64,000 nt of DNA, taken from positions 124,001 to 188,000 of the forward strand of contig NZ_FMVJ01000004.1 of the NCBI RefSeq assembly GCF_900102135.1, in the 5' to 3' direction. The DNA comes from Microvirga guangxiensis. Its GTDB lineage: Bacteria; Pseudomonadota; Alphaproteobacteria; Rhizobiales; Beijerinckiaceae. Position 1 is the first letter of the stretch, and each line of letters begins with the position of its first letter. Of this stretch, positions 62,716 to 64,000 are shown in pieces. The notes beneath the pieces are model-generated. The model was not told the origin of the DNA and ran no database searches. It saw only the letters and a list, made by a program, of their open reading frames with translations. Made by a program: the position numbers and the translations under genes.

Positions 62716-63105
62716 ATGAAGACTTACTGTGAATTTACGTTCGAGGCGGCTCATTCGGTGCATCCCTATTCGGAATTGCACGGGCACACCTTCATCGCGA
62801 AGCTCACCTTCGGTGGGCCGGTCGACGAAGTCTATAACTGGCCGGTCAATCTTTATGATGTCGAGAACTACATCGACGAGCTGAAGGGCAAGCACGGCAC
62901 GGGTCTCGACCACACCAATCTCGATCTCAAGCAGAACGAAATCGGCCTCGCCTCCCTCGAGAACATCACGATCTATATCTGGCGCAAGGTGAAGGAGCGC
63001 TTCCCGAACCTCGAAGAAGTCGAGCTGAAGCGCGGGATGACGGGTTCGACGGAAGGCTGCGTCTATCGTGGCGAGGATCTGAAGGCTGCCGATCTCGCGG
63101 CGTAA
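62716..63105 (+). CDS. 6-pyruvoyl-tetrahydropterin synthase/QueD-like protein
   Basis: This 129-residue T-fold protein has the zinc histidines His13, His22 and His24 (FEAAHSVHPYSELHGHTF), the GLDHTNLD segment and a C-terminal pterin-anchoring Glu (TGSTEGCVYRG). The Cys that usually precedes the HGH motif in QueD/PTPS is absent here (PYSELHGH). It may therefore be a PTPS variant with altered activity rather than the queuosine enzyme. No other queuosine or folate gene adjoins. Confidence 0.78.
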   Translation: MKTYCEFTFEAAHSVHPYSELHGHTFIAKLTFGGPVDEVYNWPVNLYDVENYIDELKGKHGTGLDHTNLDLKQNEIGLASLENITIYIWRKVKERFPNLEEVELKRGMTGSTEGCVYRGEDLKAADLAA

Positions 63106-63129
63106 CGCTGCTTCCACACCTGCAAAAAC

Positions 63130-63170
63130 AAAAGCGCCTGGAGACCGGAAGATCTCCAGGCGCTTTTTTT
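63130..63170 (+). terminator. Bidirectional terminator after the QueD-like gene
   Basis: A perfect 15-bp stem (63130-63144 with 63153-63167) has an 8-nt loop, with A residues before it and T7 after it. It sits between convergent genes and can end transcription in both directions. Confidence 0.9.
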
Positions 63171-63182
63171 GAACGACGGTTC

Positions 63183-64000
63183 TTAGCGGCCGGTGCTGAA
63201 GGAATAGGACACGGTCAGACCGACGCCGACCTGGCTCTCCGAGCCGAATTCCTGAACGATCGGGCTGTCCGCCGCATCGCCCACGAGATGCTCGTAGGTC
63301 ACGAAGGCTGTCGTCGACCACTGCTCCGACCACTGATAGGACGCGCTCGCGGTGGCCCCGACAGAGGTGATGCCGCCGGACGGGCGATAGGCGTCCACGC
63401 GTCCGTTGAGCGCAGCCTCCTCAGGCGTCACGCCGAAATAGGTGCGGGTGAAATCACTGTCGCCGAGCGACAGGCGCGGTCCCGCCGAGACGGTGAAAGC
63501 GCCGAAGGTCTGCACCACGTCGAGGCCGAGATCGGCCACGAAGCCGTGATGTCCATTGACGCCGTGCCGCAGCTCGGCGCGGGCGCGCAGGAAATCGGTG
63601 ATCCAGTATTCCACGAACACGCCGGGCTCGACGGCCCAATCGATCTTCTTGAGGCCGAACAGCTCCTCGTTGTCCTCGTAGTAGCGGCCGCCCTGGAAGC
63701 GGCCCACCGCGCCGAAGCGGAACGCCGAGTCGTCGAGGAACGAGAAGCTCAATCCATCGTCGGGAGCGCTGAAGCGCTCGACCGTTCCCGCGCGGCGGAA
63801 GCTCAGCGAGGGATAACCGATGAAGCTCAGATCGTCCGCGCCCGGATAGGTGGGCTGCGCACGCAGATTGCCCTTCACGGTCACGATCCAGCCGGAGGGA
63901 AGCGCCTCAGGCGCGAAGAAGACCGGATCAGCGGCATGAACCGAAACCGACGCCGTGCTCGCAAGAAACAGGGTGGCAAGAGCGAGGGATTTCGGAGAGC
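63183..64000 (-). CDS. MipA/OmpV-family outer membrane protein (5' end outside window)
   Basis: This frame is open from the window edge; the start lies beyond 64000. The visible part begins in a signal peptide (SPKSLALATLFLASTASVSV, then HAA). It continues with the MipA/OmpV beta-barrel (SGWIVTVKGNLRAQPTYPGA, SLSFRRAG, TRTYFGVTPEEAA) and ends with an aromatic/hydrophobic strand (VGVGLTVSYSFSTGR). MipA in E. coli is a scaffold for murein synthesis and hydrolysis; most homologues are uncharacterised. The frame given from 63884 in the region starts at a GTG inside this gene and is not the true start. Confidence 0.85.
   Translation of the reverse strand, partial: SPKSLALATLFLASTASVSVHAADPVFFAPEALPSGWIVTVKGNLRAQPTYPGADDLSFIGYPSLSFRRAGTVERFSAPDDGLSFSFLDDSAFRFGAVGRFQGGRYYEDNEELFGLKKIDWAVEPGVFVEYWITDFLRARAELRHGVNGHHGFVADLGLDVVQTFGAFTVSAGPRLSLGDSDFTRTYFGVTPEEAALNGRVDAYRPSGGITSVGATASASYQWSEQWSTTAFVTYEHLVGDAADSPIVQEFGSESQVGVGLTVSYSFSTGR

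Noticed and set aside
1..64000. tRNA or rRNA genes
   Set aside because: No T-loop/anticodon pattern or rRNA-like sequence was seen while reading both strands; a tRNAscan run would settle this.

Overview
This is a high-GC alphaproteobacterial chromosome segment. It most resembles Hyphomicrobiales (Rhizobiales), possibly a Methylobacteriaceae/Microvirga-like genome; that placement is inferred from gene content and not tested. Supporting features are the lptC-lptA-lptB-rpoN-hpf-ptsN block, an EcfG-type general-stress sigma factor, a RegB/RegA redox two-component pair, an intracellular PHA depolymerase, alphaproteobacterial LexA boxes of the form GAAC-N7-GAAC, and REP-like GC-rich palindromes. 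I saw no rRNA, tRNA, phage, complete insertion sequence or CRISPR array.

Layout. 1-2.4 kb: a YihY membrane protein, then two Hsp20 genes, the first behind a probable ROSE RNA thermometer. 2.6-4.7 kb: a secreted sugar-dehydrogenase/RTX protein. 4.8-6.8 kb: the EcfG sigma, a receiver-only regulator and a secreted Tyr/Gly-rich protein with a consensus EcfG promoter. 6.9-12.6 kb: RNase D, LPS transport genes, sigma-54, ribosome hibernation factor and EIIA-Ntr. 12.6-18.4 kb: chemoreceptor, stress protein, SIMPL protein, polyamine-binding protein and aminotransferase. 19.3-21.1 kb: metal-chelate importer. 21.2-26.1 kb: a polysaccharide module (4,6-dehydratase, reductase/epimerase, lipid-linked sugar-phosphate transferase, UDP-glucuronate epimerase). 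26-36.9 kb: metallo-hydrolase, a degenerate ABC protein, MmcB, RegBA, PhaZ, a zincin and a drug exporter. 37-42.5 kb: PBP1A and an SOS-box-preceded repair pair (UdgX fusion plus radical SAM protein). 42.7-45.6 kb: a TRAP transporter. 45.6-50.7 kb: PRC-barrel protein, OsmC, RecX, PAP2 and a YcaQ-like DNA glycosylase. 51.6-57.3 kb: efflux pump, HerA-like ATPase, an AT-rich HEPN/AbiU2-like gene and an M20 hydrolase. 57.5-64 kb: dioxygenase, TylF-like methyltransferase, a GGDEF/EAL protein, a QueD-like protein and the 3' part of a MipA/OmpV gene.

The most unusual content is a duplicated non-coding element on the minus strand (18545-18851 and 50831-51135). Each copy has a LexA box abutting a sigma-70 promoter with 17-nt spacing. 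Each is followed at the same distance by a roughly 255-nt conserved RNA whose 5' helix has changed at four consecutive base pairs between copies while still pairing. Both copies sit in the same orientation next to a nested GC-rich palindrome, so RNA, promoter and palindrome look like one composite dispersed unit. I do not recognise it. One copy lies upstream of an aminotransferase and the other upstream of the YcaQ-like crosslink-repair glycosylase. A further SOS box precedes the radical SAM/UdgX operon, so the window carries several apparent links to the DNA-damage response.
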